IMG/VR virus record: IMGVR_UViG_3300025013_000131
Coordinates: 1-42,504 of that record
Length of the DNA: 42,504 nt
Strand: one strand, 5' to 3'
Origin: a virus
Both the position numbers and the translations under genes were made by a program. The notes beneath the pieces are model-generated. The model was not told where the DNA came from. It did no database searches and saw only the letters and a list, made by a program, of their open reading frames with translations. Every line of letters starts with the position of its first letter. The stretch's first letter is position 1. Positions 32,903 to 40,850 of this stretch are shown one piece after another.

Positions 32903-33149
32903 TGGCCCTCCTTATCAACGCATATTCGCCGCTGGCCGCTATCTCCAGGAGGGAAAGGATGTGGTCTTCCGGGTCTATCTCATGCGCTCTAGCATCCTCC
33001 GCTATCGCCTCGTAGATCCTTGATGCCATCGTGAGCCGCACCGTCCTGGTGGGCTCCCCGTCGCACCCGATACATTCCACGTTTCTGTATGCTCTGAGCG
33101 CGGCGCACTTCTCCGTGGTCATCTTCGCTGAAAGTCTGCATCCCGGCAT
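32895..33149 (-). CDS. Small putative DNA-binding early protein
   Basis: The 84-residue protein has a CIGC Cys pair (about residues 26-29) and then a TRTVRLTMASRIYEAIAEDARAH stretch, a strand followed by a helix as in ribbon-helix-helix proteins, and a second helix. It overlaps the DUF1376 gene by 8 bases. A regulatory or replication accessory role is possible; I do not recognise a named family. AGGAGGGGCAACC precedes the ATG. Confidence 0.6.
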   Translation of the reverse strand: MPGCRLSAKMTTEKCAALRAYRNVECIGCDGEPTRTVRLTMASRIYEAIAEDARAHEIDPEDHILSLLEIAASGEYALIRRASV

Positions 33150-33168
33150 GGTTGCCCCTCCTGGAGTT

Positions 33169-33192
33169 GGCGCCGGGAATTACCCCGGCGCC
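33169..33192. other. Perfect intergenic hairpin
   Basis: A 9-bp perfect inverted repeat (GGCGCCGGG with CCCGGCGCC, 6-base loop) fills the gap between two minus-strand genes. No T-run follows on either strand, so it is not a clear terminator. It lies just before the ribosome site of the next gene and may affect mRNA stability. Confidence 0.5.
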
Positions 33193-33197
33193 TGCCC

Positions 33198-33629
33198 TTA
33201 CTTCTTCATCACTATTTGGACCTCGATGCCATGCACCGATTTCATGAGGTGGAGTTTGGCCCGGAAGAGGTCCTCCCGCGCGGTGATCGGGCTCTTGAAG
33301 TCCTCCACCACCCGCTCCCCGGCCCGGTAGTAAACGAAGTCCGCCACGTACCGGAGCGCCGGCTTGGTTTTGCCGTGGAGCTTGACGGGCGGGGCCAGGA
33401 TGAAAGTCACCTGGCGCTGGAGGTCCTGGATGACGCCGCCCTTCTGCAACATCTGGAGTTCCTTCCACCGCTGGAACTCATGCTTGGAGTCCCAGGTGAT
33501 CCCGTCCGCCACCACCTTGGTGTTGTGGAACTTCCCCGGTTTGCTCTTTACCGGAGCCTCCGCCGGGAGCTGGTGACGATCCTGGAAAGCCTTGAGTTGC
33601 TCCTCACTCCACCTGAGTCCGCCGGCCAT
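33198..33629 (-). CDS. DUF1064 nuclease-like protein
   Basis: The 143-residue protein has the DUF1064 core: TWDSKHEFQRWKELQMLQKGGVI, later RYVADFVYYRAGERVVEDFKS, and a C-terminal K-L-H-L-M-K helix. The E...ADF...EDFK pattern matches a restriction-endonuclease-like fold with acidic metal ligands and a catalytic Lys. Phage members are thought to be resolvase-like or to process recombination intermediates. It lies next to recombination genes. GAGGAGTAGG precedes the ATG. Confidence 0.82.
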   Translation of the reverse strand: MAGGLRWSEEQLKAFQDRHQLPAEAPVKSKPGKFHNTKVVADGITWDSKHEFQRWKELQMLQKGGVIQDLQRQVTFILAPPVKLHGKTKPALRYVADFVYYRAGERVVEDFKSPITAREDLFRAKLHLMKSVHGIEVQIVMKK

Positions 33630-33632
33630 GGC

Positions 33633-35393
33633 CTACTCCTCGACCGCCAGAGCCGCACCCAGGGGGTCCTCTTCTTCCTCCGGGTCCTGGACAAAGCCGG
33701 CCTCTTCTTGAGCCTCCTGCAGCGCCTCGCCCACGTGATCCGGGTCCATCGGGTAACCGTTGCCCACCAGCTCCCCAGCCGGCGCCGCTATCTGGGTGTT
33801 CTTGAGGAAGAAGGGGGGAGCCGGTACCTCCACGTCATCGTTGTCCGAAGCCTGCAGATGGACCGCCCCGGCCCACTCCTGCGCCGCCAGGAGGTCCTGG
33901 TCCGACTGCTGGGAGAGAATCTCCATGGCCACGTCACGCCCCACCAGCGCCAGAAGCGCCTGCAGTTCCTCCAGGTTGATCGGGGCGATCTCCTGGAGCT
34001 TGATGTGGTGGAACTCCGGGAAGTTGAGGAGGCAGTCCGTGTTATCGCCCGTCTCGTTGGCGAGTCCGAAGCACTTGACCGCCAGGGGGCAAAGCCTCCA
34101 GTCCTTGCATACGCCGTTGCGGTACTCCTCTGCGTCCAGCGTGATGGCCGAGCGGTGGCCGGTGCAGGCGGTCAACTTGCTGCTGGGGTCATGCAGTGTT
34201 CCGTCCTCCTCGCAGTTGCCGACGCAGGCCGCGCAGATGGAGCGGATCTCCTCCTCTGCGTGATTGCCCAGCGCCTGCTGCATCTCCCGCAGTTTCTCCA
34301 CCGCATTGGCGGATGACCTGTCCAAGTCCAGGGAGAGCTGGCGCTCCTCCACGGTGAGGGTCTCGCGCTTCACGATCTTCCAAGTGTCGCAGCGGCGCAG
34401 CGCCTTCTCCCCGGCGGCGAAGTCGTATTCCCACTGGCAATCAACCGGCTCCATGCGCGCCTGGTCCTGGATGATCTCCTCCAGCTCAACCATGCGAGCC
34501 TCACAACGGTCCGTCACCTCCTTGCAGGCCTTGGTGAACTTCTTGAGGTCCAGCTTGGTCTTGCGCCAGGTGCCAAACTGCTCCGCCATCTCGGTCCCCA
34601 GCTTACCCAGTTCCTCGTCATCGACGGAGACCGGCATGAGTTCCTGGAAGCGCGAGGAGATCTTGTGCGGCTCCCGCGTCACGTAGCTGGTGGACCTCTC
34701 CTCCGGGACAAACGCCTCCCGGTGGTCCTCCCCCTCTCCGGTGGACTCGGCAGGTTCGGCTTCTTCGAGTGGACCGGAGATGAACGTCTTGCACTCCCGT
34801 ATCTCGTCCCAGCCGAGTACATTGCAACCGGTCCCGCTGCCGTCCGCCGCGTAGTTATCGCAGGTATGATTGACACAAGGTCGCTGCGTCACATCGCCGG
34901 TGTCATCGGAGAAGGGAGAGGTGGCCGGGCCGTCCCCTGGGGAAACCTCACGGCCGCAAAGGCCAGCGTCAGCACATCCCCCATCTACCACGTCACAACC
35001 GTCCTGGCAGATGCCCAGGTCTTTCTCCGCCGCCTGGACAGCGGCCTCCGTCTCCGGGTCGCCGTCCTGGACCGCCGGGAACCTGCCAGGAGCCGGCTGG
35101 CGGTCCCCCATGTCCTTCCCGCAGTCGCAAAAGAGGCCAGAGAGTTCCGAGCCTATCAGTTTCCAGTTCCTGGAGAACGGGGGATGAGTGCACATCTGGC
35201 CGGTCTTTGCGTCGATCCCGCTACCGGCTCCCACGTCTGCCGGTATGTTGACCTCGCACATCGTCCAGCCGCAGACCCCACAGATGCGATCACCCTTGCC
35301 GGAACCGTCATTGCGCGGCTCGTTGAAGGCCTTGTCCTCCGGGTGGAGGCACTCACCGGCCGTTGCTTTTGCTGCAGTCTTCTGTCTGGTCAT
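33633..35393 (-). CDS. Cys-rich mosaic early protein, function unknown
   Basis: The 586-residue protein has several parts: a Cys-rich N-terminal third (CGVCGWTMC at 38-46, CDCG at 89-92, CVNHTC at 173-178 with later Cys190 and Cys201), a helical stretch with acidic and basic heptads (about 260-315), a CQWEYDFAAGEKALRRCDTW segment (319-338) that resembles a short stand-alone phage protein, a second Cys cluster (about 387-441) and an acidic C-terminus. It reads like several small phage proteins fused together, probably with multiple zinc or metal sites. It is between the DUF1064 nuclease and the annealing-type gene. I cannot assign a function. Confidence 0.6.
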   Translation of the reverse strand: MTRQKTAAKATAGECLHPEDKAFNEPRNDGSGKGDRICGVCGWTMCEVNIPADVGAGSGIDAKTGQMCTHPPFSRNWKLIGSELSGLFCDCGKDMGDRQPAPGRFPAVQDGDPETEAAVQAAEKDLGICQDGCDVVDGGCADAGLCGREVSPGDGPATSPFSDDTGDVTQRPCVNHTCDNYAADGSGTGCNVLGWDEIRECKTFISGPLEEAEPAESTGEGEDHREAFVPEERSTSYVTREPHKISSRFQELMPVSVDDEELGKLGTEMAEQFGTWRKTKLDLKKFTKACKEVTDRCEARMVELEEIIQDQARMEPVDCQWEYDFAAGEKALRRCDTWKIVKRETLTVEERQLSLDLDRSSANAVEKLREMQQALGNHAEEEIRSICAACVGNCEEDGTLHDPSSKLTACTGHRSAITLDAEEYRNGVCKDWRLCPLAVKCFGLANETGDNTDCLLNFPEFHHIKLQEIAPINLEELQALLALVGRDVAMEILSQQSDQDLLAAQEWAGAVHLQASDNDDVEVPAPPFFLKNTQIAAPAGELVGNGYPMDPDHVGEALQEAQEEAGFVQDPEEEEDPLGAALAVEE

Positions 35394-35396
35394 CGT

Positions 35397-36449
35397 CTAG
35401 TTCCCTCCTTCGGTCTGGAAATCTTCCGGGGGTTCGGCCTCCGGGCAGCTATCGGCATGTCCGCCAATCTGGCGGCAGTGTTTGCAGGGGACGGCGGTGG
35501 ACTTGGAGCAATGTGGGTCATGGCCCTCGGTGGCCCCGCACTCCTGGCAGGTCCCCCCCTCTCCCTCTTGGGGAGGGGTCGCAAAGGCGTTACCGTTGGG
35601 CTTTTCTGTCTCCGGGTCTTGCCCCTTAGCGCTGTTTTTGAGGTGCTCGAAGATCTCTTTAGACCGGCTCACCTTCTCCCCGGTCTCCACGATGAACGCC
35701 TTCTCTATCGTGGTGGTGCCCTCCTTGATGGCCGTGGCGATCCCGCGCAGGAGGGTGAGCTCATCCAGCCCGATGTCCTCCACCCCCTGCAGTCCCAAGA
35801 ACTCCAGGATGGTCTCCTGTGCAACCTGCATCTTCTGGAAATAGGCCATCATCTCCGTGCGCTTCTTCACGAGGGTTTTGGCGTCCCCGATGGCGCAGGC
35901 CTTGGCCTCGTCGTAAAGCACGGACCAGAGAGCTTTCGGGATGCCCTGCAGTGCGGCGTTGCGCCTAGCGATGGAACATGCCGCGTTGACCGTGACGCCT
36001 ATCATGTCCTCGTTGAACCGCTGCCCCTGGCTCCCGGTAATCCGGCGCCGCACCTCCGTGATGGTGGTGACGTTCTTCTCCAGGTCGTGAAAGACACCCT
36101 GCGCCGTGATGTGGCCGCGCTCCTCCCCCATCGGGCGGGAGCCGCACCGTGCGTTGCCCCAGGCACTGGCCAGGATCTCAGCGAAGCGGACGCTGGGACC
36201 CTCGATGAACTTCTGCACCATCTTCCCGCTGGCGTCCCGCTCCTTGCCGCGCGGTATGGCGAAAATGCAATCCTCCGCCACCTTCTCCGTGAGCGTCACC
36301 AGCTCGCGCGCCTCCTGGAGGAACGCCTTGATGGAGCGGGGAAACTTCTTGGCGGTGGCCACTGCCTGGTCTATCTCCGCCGCGCTGATGATGGCCAGCG
36401 CGGAGGTGTCCGCCACGATTTCCGGTTTTACTGCCTCTTCCTTTGCCAC
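35397..36449 (-). CDS. Phage protein in recombination block, possible annealing-type
   Basis: The 350-residue protein has a conserved-looking core EGPSVRFAEILASAWGN (about 83-99), a VEFD-like segment FHDLEKNVTTITEVRRRIT (about 120-138) and a helical part. Similar GPS-R-AE-L-WGN proteins are common early phage proteins encoded near PD-(D/E)XK exonucleases, and could act as single-strand annealing proteins; I do not place it in a named recombinase family. The last 60 residues hold two Cys/His clusters (CQECGATEGHDPHC and CKHCRQIGGHADSC) that look like zinc knuckles. GTG start, AAAGGAGG upstream. Confidence 0.65.
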   Translation of the reverse strand: MAKEEAVKPEIVADTSALAIISAAEIDQAVATAKKFPRSIKAFLQEARELVTLTEKVAEDCIFAIPRGKERDASGKMVQKFIEGPSVRFAEILASAWGNARCGSRPMGEERGHITAQGVFHDLEKNVTTITEVRRRITGSQGQRFNEDMIGVTVNAACSIARRNAALQGIPKALWSVLYDEAKACAIGDAKTLVKKRTEMMAYFQKMQVAQETILEFLGLQGVEDIGLDELTLLRGIATAIKEGTTTIEKAFIVETGEKVSRSKEIFEHLKNSAKGQDPETEKPNGNAFATPPQEGEGGTCQECGATEGHDPHCSKSTAVPCKHCRQIGGHADSCPEAEPPEDFQTEGGN

Positions 36450-36462
36450 GTGATCCTCCTTT

Positions 36463-36729
36463 CTAGTGGATAAGCCCGGAACCGGGCGCCTTGGTGGGGG
36501 TGTCGATTGCTTGGATGCCCTGGACGTGGCGTTTCTCCACCACCATGACCTCCTCCATCTGGTCCGCGGTCAGAGGGTCGAGACCCAGCACGGAGATATA
36601 GAGCTGCAGCGCCTCCGCGTCCGGGGCCACAACCACAATCTCCAGGCCACCCTCCGACTGGACGGTAAAACGCGCCGCCACGCCTTGCTCCGGACCGGTG
36701 CCCATGAACCTTTCCAGTTTCCGCTTCAT
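36463..36729 (-). CDS. Small unknown early protein
   Basis: The 88-residue protein starts MKRKLERFMG and is mainly beta strands followed by helices (DAEALQLYISVLGLDPLTADQ). I do not recognise a family. It begins 2 bases after the ATPase stop with GGGAGGTAG upstream, and lies between the ATPase and the annealing-type gene, so it may belong to the recombination set. An open extension upstream lies within the ATPase gene and is not credible. Confidence 0.55.
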   Translation of the reverse strand: MKRKLERFMGTGPEQGVAARFTVQSEGGLEIVVVAPDAEALQLYISVLGLDPLTADQMEEVMVVEKRHVQGIQAIDTPTKAPGSGLIH

Positions 36730-36731
36730 GG

Positions 36732-38123
36732 CTACCTCCCGCAGGCGGGGCAGTCCCCACCCGTCCCGTTGCAGCCGCTGAAAACACCCGGCTCTATCTC
36801 GATCCCTTGGCACGCCCCCTTGACGGCGCCGTCTTCGATGATGATCCCCATCTCACCGGGGTCCCCCACCCGCTCCATGAGGAGCTGATAGCCGGCGCCC
36901 TCCGCCATCTCGGTGATGACCTGGAAATTGTGCGGGTCCAGGGACTCCGCCCTGGAGATCCGAATCACCTTGAGCTGGGGGCTCATGGCCATGGCGATGG
37001 CCACGCATACCCGCATCTTCTCCTCCGTGGAGCACTGGCCGAAGGGAACGCCCTTGAAGGTGATGGCCTCGTCATCGACGGACAGACCCTCCACCGGGAA
37101 CTTCGCTCCCTTGAGCGCGTTCTCTTTGGCCTGGTCGAGATCCTTGAGCTTCGCGGTGAGCTGGTCGCTCTCCAGTTGCACCTTCTGGAGTTCGTTGGCG
37201 GTCTCCCGGTACGCCTTGTTTGCGCGCACCCTGGCGTTGATCTTCTCCAGGTCCTGGAGCTTGGCGCTGAAGACGGAGAGGTCCGGGTCCTGGAGCGCCT
37301 GGACTTTCTGGTGCTGCTCCTTCCCCTTGGCCATGAGCTTTTCCATGTCCGTCTCCCAGGTGACCAGCTCCTCCTCATGCCTGGCCAGTTCGCGGCGAAG
37401 GTCCTCTATGGTTGCCTTCTTCCCATGGATTTTTGCCTTGAGGGAGTCGTGGTCATGGATGAGCCCCTGCAGTTCGCGGCGCTGCGCGTCGTTCGCCTCT
37501 TTGACTTTCTGCGCCGCCTGCTGCTCTTCCAAGACGGAGGCCATGGAGACCTCTTCCGCCGGGTCATCCGCCGCCGGCTGCTCCAGCCCCTCCAGTTGCT
37601 TCGAGAGGCGCAGCACGTCCCGGTTGACCGCGGTGCGCTGGTCGAACACCGTTTTTCTCTCCGTCGCGTGTGCGTCCAACGAGAAGCCACCCAGGTCCAC
37701 CAGTTTGAGGAGAAGTTCCCGCTGGTCCTTGGCCTTCATGGTCGAGAACTCGAAGGGGTCGAACATCCGCCCCATGAGCGCGTCCAGCATCCGCTGGGGG
37801 GAGGGATATTTCGCACCGTCCTTGTTCACCACCTCCAGATACTCGTTGCTCCCGCCGTCCTCCTTTTTCTTCCACTTCCGGCGGACGATGAGGTCACCCA
37901 GGTCCAGTTCCACCCTGGCGTCCGTCTCCCCCTTGCGGACCGGCTCCGAGATCTCCAGCGCGCTCATGGCCGAGGAGCCACCGAGCGCCACCCAGAAGGC
38001 GTTGAGGAGGGAGGATTTCCCTTGCTCGTTCATCCCCCCGATGACGAGGCTTTTCCCGTCGAGCTGCAGCGCCACCATTCCCAGGCGCATGAAGTTGTCT
38101 ACCTTGATAGCGTTTATGTGCAT
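36732..38123 (-). CDS. SMC/RecF-like coiled-coil ATPase
   Basis: The 463-residue protein has the N-terminal ABC-type Walker A GGMNEQGKSS (29-38), a long coiled coil (about 150-340), and a C-terminal half with a signature-like FGQCSTEEKMR and a Walker B position reading LKVIRISRAESLD, where the usual Asp-Glu pair is changed. Such SMC-like proteins pair with nucleases in recombination (SbcC-like). Its last 28 residues form a C-x2-C type cluster (GCNGTGGDCPACGR) likely to bind zinc. The neighbouring RecE-like nuclease may be its partner. Confidence 0.82.
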   Translation of the reverse strand: MHINAIKVDNFMRLGMVALQLDGKSLVIGGMNEQGKSSLLNAFWVALGGSSAMSALEISEPVRKGETDARVELDLGDLIVRRKWKKKEDGGSNEYLEVVNKDGAKYPSPQRMLDALMGRMFDPFEFSTMKAKDQRELLLKLVDLGGFSLDAHATERKTVFDQRTAVNRDVLRLSKQLEGLEQPAADDPAEEVSMASVLEEQQAAQKVKEANDAQRRELQGLIHDHDSLKAKIHGKKATIEDLRRELARHEEELVTWETDMEKLMAKGKEQHQKVQALQDPDLSVFSAKLQDLEKINARVRANKAYRETANELQKVQLESDQLTAKLKDLDQAKENALKGAKFPVEGLSVDDEAITFKGVPFGQCSTEEKMRVCVAIAMAMSPQLKVIRISRAESLDPHNFQVITEMAEGAGYQLLMERVGDPGEMGIIIEDGAVKGACQGIEIEPGVFSGCNGTGGDCPACGR

Positions 38124-38138
38124 CGTGAAAGCTCCCCC

Positions 38139-38351
38139 TTAGTTCTCAGAAGTAGCGCCGCATCTGGTGCAGCGGTAAAAGGTTGTTCCGTCCTCCGCGC
38201 GGCCTGCAAACTTCCAGTTGTGGCCGTTTGCTTCACAGCTCCAGTACTCCGGGTGTTCCATCCCCCCGGCCAACGCCGGCCGGTTGATCCACCAGATGAA
38301 AACCGCGCCGATGAGATTGAGCCCGACGATAACCGCGGCATCCGTCAGCAT
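38139..38351 (-). CDS. Small membrane protein with zinc-ribbon tail
   Basis: The 70-residue protein starts with a transmembrane segment (about residues 4-22, VIVGLNLIGAVFIWWI) and ends with a Cys/His ribbon (SCEANGHNW, then YRCTRCGAT). I chose the ATG at 38351, with GGGGAGGG upstream; an ATG at 38378 would lie deeper in the nuclease gene. Function is unknown. It overlaps the nuclease gene by 7 bases. Confidence 0.6.
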   Translation of the reverse strand: MLTDAAVIVGLNLIGAVFIWWINRPALAGGMEHPEYWSCEANGHNWKFAGRAEDGTTFYRCTRCGATSEN

Positions 38352-39247
38352 CCCAGCACCCTCCCCGGAATGGTCCACTCCTCCAGGAGGTCATACGGCT
38401 GGAGCTGCGAGTAAGAGAAGATGTGCTCCGGGACGGTAAAGTTGGGCCAGAAGTCCAGCTCCACGCTCTCCAGATACAGGCCGATGAGCCGCACCGCCTC
38501 ATGCTGTGCCCACTGGAGGGAGCGCTCCGAAAGCAGACCGGTGCGAATGCGGAAAGGTTCGTCCGTCTCCCCGAAGAGGAAGCCGAAGGCCTTGACCGGC
38601 TCGCCGTTGGCAATGAGCCCGTTGGAGTAGTGGCCGGCCTGGATGTCATAGTTGAGTTCGGCCATGGTCCAGAGAAGGCGGTCAATCTGGCCGGTGCTCT
38701 TGTAGTCGGAGGGGACGCCCTGGCGATACCAGTCAATCCTGGCCTTGCACAGGACCTCGCGCATGTCCGGGAGCCTCTGCACCCAGATCACGGTGAGTTC
38801 GTCGGCACCGGTCTCCATGAAGGTGGAGGCCATGGGGTGGTTGCGGAGTCCCTGGTCCAGCGATTCCACCGCCAGGCCTTCCTCTGCGGAGAGGCGGATC
38901 TTCCCGATGATGGAGGCCTCGAAACCGGCCACCAGGTCCTTGTACTCGTTGGTGTTCTTCCATCCCTTGGGATTGCGCCCGACCGGACAGGGGAACTCCG
39001 GGGCTACCGCGTAGCGGGAGTTAAAGGCCGCGCGCCCCTCAAGGGAAAGCGCGTGAGAGGCGTCCCCCACCACCAGGAAGCGGGAACGCTTGGAGACGTC
39101 GAAAGGCTCCCGGCACGTTGCCGGGTTCTTGCGGTACTTCTTGAGGGTGGAGGAGCCCAGCGCGTTGATGCTGTGGTAGACCTCCGAGGGGATGCCGGGG
39201 TAGATCCCCGGAACCGGGTTGTTGATGTCGATGCTGTTTTGTGCCAT
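38345..39247 (-). CDS. RecE-like PD-(D/E)XK exonuclease
   Basis: The 300-residue protein resembles the exodeoxyribonuclease VIII-type PD-(D/E)XK family (DUF3799): VYHSINALGSSTLKKYRKNPA near the N-terminus, His65 in GDASHALSLE, then the catalytic core KARIDW (Asp172) with PSDYKST (Asp181, Lys183). It should resect DNA ends to give single strands for annealing. It is the first large gene of the recombination block. AACGGAGGG precedes the ATG. Confidence 0.82.
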   Translation of the reverse strand: MAQNSIDINNPVPGIYPGIPSEVYHSINALGSSTLKKYRKNPATCREPFDVSKRSRFLVVGDASHALSLEGRAAFNSRYAVAPEFPCPVGRNPKGWKNTNEYKDLVAGFEASIIGKIRLSAEEGLAVESLDQGLRNHPMASTFMETGADELTVIWVQRLPDMREVLCKARIDWYRQGVPSDYKSTGQIDRLLWTMAELNYDIQAGHYSNGLIANGEPVKAFGFLFGETDEPFRIRTGLLSERSLQWAQHEAVRLIGLYLESVELDFWPNFTVPEHIFSYSQLQPYDLLEEWTIPGRVLGC

Positions 39248-39284
39248 GATGCCCTCCGTTCTAGATGTGATGCTGCTTTGTCAT

Positions 39285-39311
39285 GGCCCGTTGCCGCGGG
39301 CCTTTTCTTTT
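39285..39311 (+). terminator. Plus-strand terminator in the early region
   Basis: GGCCCG, a 6-base loop and CGGGCC are followed by TTTTCTTTTT on the plus strand. On the minus strand, the direction of the neighbouring genes, there is no T-run after the hairpin. It could stop antisense transcription from the left. Confidence 0.6.
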
Positions 39312-39319
39312 TCCAGGAG

Positions 39320-39490
39320 TTACTGCCTGGCCAGTTGTTCCAGCGCCAGGTGCTTTGCGGCGCCGCGAAGATCCTTGACGTTGACCTTCTCCGGTTCGAT
39401 CTTGGGAGCCGTAGCCCAGGCGATGAAGAGAATCACCAGCCCCCAGAAGATCCGCATCAGGAACTCCATCCTTTCCGGGTCACGCCTCAT
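39320..39490 (-). CDS. Small single-pass membrane protein
   Basis: The 56-residue protein has a hydrophobic helix (about residues 9-27, FLMRIFWGLVILFIAWA) and a charged tail. I chose the ATG at 39490, with GGGGAGGAAGG upstream; an ATG at 39514 lies deeper in the regulator gene. It overlaps the AlpA-like gene by 11 bases. Its role is unknown. Confidence 0.55.
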   Translation of the reverse strand: MRRDPERMEFLMRIFWGLVILFIAWATAPKIEPEKVNVKDLRGAAKHLALEQLARQ

Positions 39491-39692
39491 CTTCCTTCCT
39501 CCCCATCCGGTCAATGAGATCCCGGATGTCTTCCGCCCTCCATGCCGTGGTCCTCACACCCAGCTTGACCGCCGCCGGAAAGCGCCCCGCTCTTACCCCC
39601 CGCCACCAAGTCGCTGGGCTCACCGGAATCAGTGCCAGAACTTCCGGAAGGCGGAGGAACCCCGTCTCAGGTAAAGCCGCGGTGCCGGTCAT
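39480..39692 (-). CDS. AlpA-like regulator / excisionase
   Basis: The 70-residue protein has the AlpA/MerR-type winged helix: GFLRLPEVLALIPVSPATWWRGVRAGRFP, then WRAEDIRDLID. AlpA-like proteins act as activators or directionality factors in P4-like elements with the same integrase type as here. Its start overlaps the XRE gene stop (ATGA), so the two are coupled. AAAGGAGG precedes the ATG. Confidence 0.85.
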   Translation of the reverse strand: MTGTAALPETGFLRLPEVLALIPVSPATWWRGVRAGRFPAAVKLGVRTTAWRAEDIRDLIDRMGRKEDEA

Positions 39693-39946
39693 GCCGTCCT
39701 CCTTTCCTGGCTTTGGTGCACGCCTTGTGCTCCATTTGCACCACCGTCAACAAAAAAAAACGTTGCCGGTGACTCCAATGCCGTCATGATCTTCGCCAGA
39801 TTATCGGCCCCCGGCTTAACCTGACCGCGCTCCCACTCCGAAAGCTGCTGAGACGATACACCAAGCTTTTCAGCCAGTTGAGCCTGGGACATCCCCCTTG
39901 ACTCTCGCGCCAGCGTTATCCTGTTCGGGACAAAAGCCACTGCCAT
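39689..39946 (-). CDS. XRE-family regulator (Cro-like)
   Basis: The 85-residue protein carries a helix-turn-helix of the XRE type (ITLARESRGMSQAQLAEKLG, then SSQQLSEWERGQVKPG). It is the first gene of the minus-strand early operon, divergent from the plus-strand repressor, the layout of a cI/cro switch. It may therefore be Cro-like. AAAGGAGGTG precedes the ATG. Its own gene contains a copy of ATTTGCACCA (39734-39743). Confidence 0.85.
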   Translation of the reverse strand: MAVAFVPNRITLARESRGMSQAQLAEKLGVSSQQLSEWERGQVKPGADNLAKIMTALESPATFFFVDGGANGAQGVHQSQERRTA

Positions 39947-40095
39947 CTCTGTTTCACCTCCTTTCTAATGTGTGCCACGCGTCAAGAGCTATCATGAACC
40001 ATTTGCACCAGTCAAGATATTTTTTTGCACCATACGAAAAACTATGATACTGTACTGGCACTAATTTATTGAAATGGTTGAAGAAGGAGGGGGCC
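39947..40095. promoter_or_regulatory. Divergent lysis-lysogeny control region
   Basis: Between the two HTH genes lie two copies of TTTGCACCA (40002-40010 and 40024-40032), 22 bases apart, on the same face of the helix. On the plus strand a good -10 (TATGAT, 40043-40048) has only a T-rich -35 at 17 bases. On the minus strand TTGACT (40015-40010) is a possible -35 with weak -10 candidates near 39990. The promoter calls are tentative; the repeated motif is clear. Confidence 0.5.
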
Positions 40096-40446
40096 GTGAA
40101 CAGACTTCAAAAATATATCTCGGACAAGTTGCGCGCTGGGATGACGTTACGGGAAATGTCGAGGGAATCAGGAGTTAGCCACACCAACCTGTCACGCTAC
40201 CACAACCAGGGAAAGGAACCCGACTCCGTTAACTTGACGAAGCTGGCCCATTACTTCAACGTCGAGTTCCATGACCTCCTTGAACCATTTGACCCACGCA
40301 AGCCGGCTTTTAACTTAGGTCCGACTCTTGAGGATCAACTGGCCTACCAGGAATGGCAGACTCTTTCACCTGACCAAAAACTTCAAGCAGTGCAGATGCT
40401 CCGTAGATTGAAAGCAGAGAACAAAACAGGGGATCGGGAAAAATAA
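40096..40446 (+). CDS. HTH repressor (cI-like)
   Basis: The 116-residue protein has an N-terminal helix-turn-helix (GMTLREMSRESGVSHTNLSRYHNQ) followed by a short helical C-terminal part with no peptidase catalytic residues, so it is not a self-cleaving LexA-like repressor. As the only leftward-facing-away regulator it is the likely lysogeny repressor. I chose the GTG at 40096, with AAGGAGGGGG upstream; a TTG at 40069 has no ribosome site. Confidence 0.8.
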   Translation: MNRLQKYISDKLRAGMTLREMSRESGVSHTNLSRYHNQGKEPDSVNLTKLAHYFNVEFHDLLEPFDPRKPAFNLGPTLEDQLAYQEWQTLSPDQKLQAVQMLRRLKAENKTGDREK

Positions 40447-40603
40447 GGGGAGTTTTTTCCATAGGGACAACCTCACAGTTTTAGGAGTTCGCTGAGAGGA
40501 AAAGATACCCGGTGAGACTCTAATGAACAAGAGGCGGAATGACCTGTTGCGACAATATACGTCGCGACGTTGGATTATCGAGGAGTTACAAGGGGATACT
40601 GAT

Positions 40604-40834
40604 ATGGGCAAGAAATACCTCTGGTATATCATCATCTGCTGGCCGTTGATACTATTTTGGGGAATGTCTGCCCTGGTTTTGTTTCTTCATCCCAATTGGC
40701 TAAGCAATACTTTATTTGTCATCCTGTTCTTAATGGGATGCGTTGCGCCAAAAATCTGGACAGATTACCTTTATTACACAAAGAGGGAAGATAAAATCTT
40801 GGACTATTTGGGTATTGACAGAACAACATTATGA
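40604..40834 (+). CDS. Two-helix membrane protein (cargo gene)
   Basis: The 76-residue protein has two transmembrane segments (about residues 5-25 and 33-50) and a charged C-terminal tail. The ATG at 40604 has AAGGGG about 9 bases upstream; an ATG at 40523 would add 27 charged residues and cannot be excluded. This region is clearly AT-richer than the phage. Position beside the repressor on the same strand suggests expression in the lysogen, as for lysogenic conversion or exclusion genes. No family is recognised. Confidence 0.55.
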   Translation: MGKKYLWYIIICWPLILFWGMSALVLFLHPNWLSNTLFVILFLMGCVAPKIWTDYLYYTKREDKILDYLGIDRTTL

Positions 40835-40850
40835 TTAACAGGGGGGGAGC

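Noticed and set aside
40096-40446. LexA-like self-cleaving repressor
   Set aside because: The protein is only 116 residues and lacks the Ala-Gly cleavage site and Ser-Lys peptidase residues.
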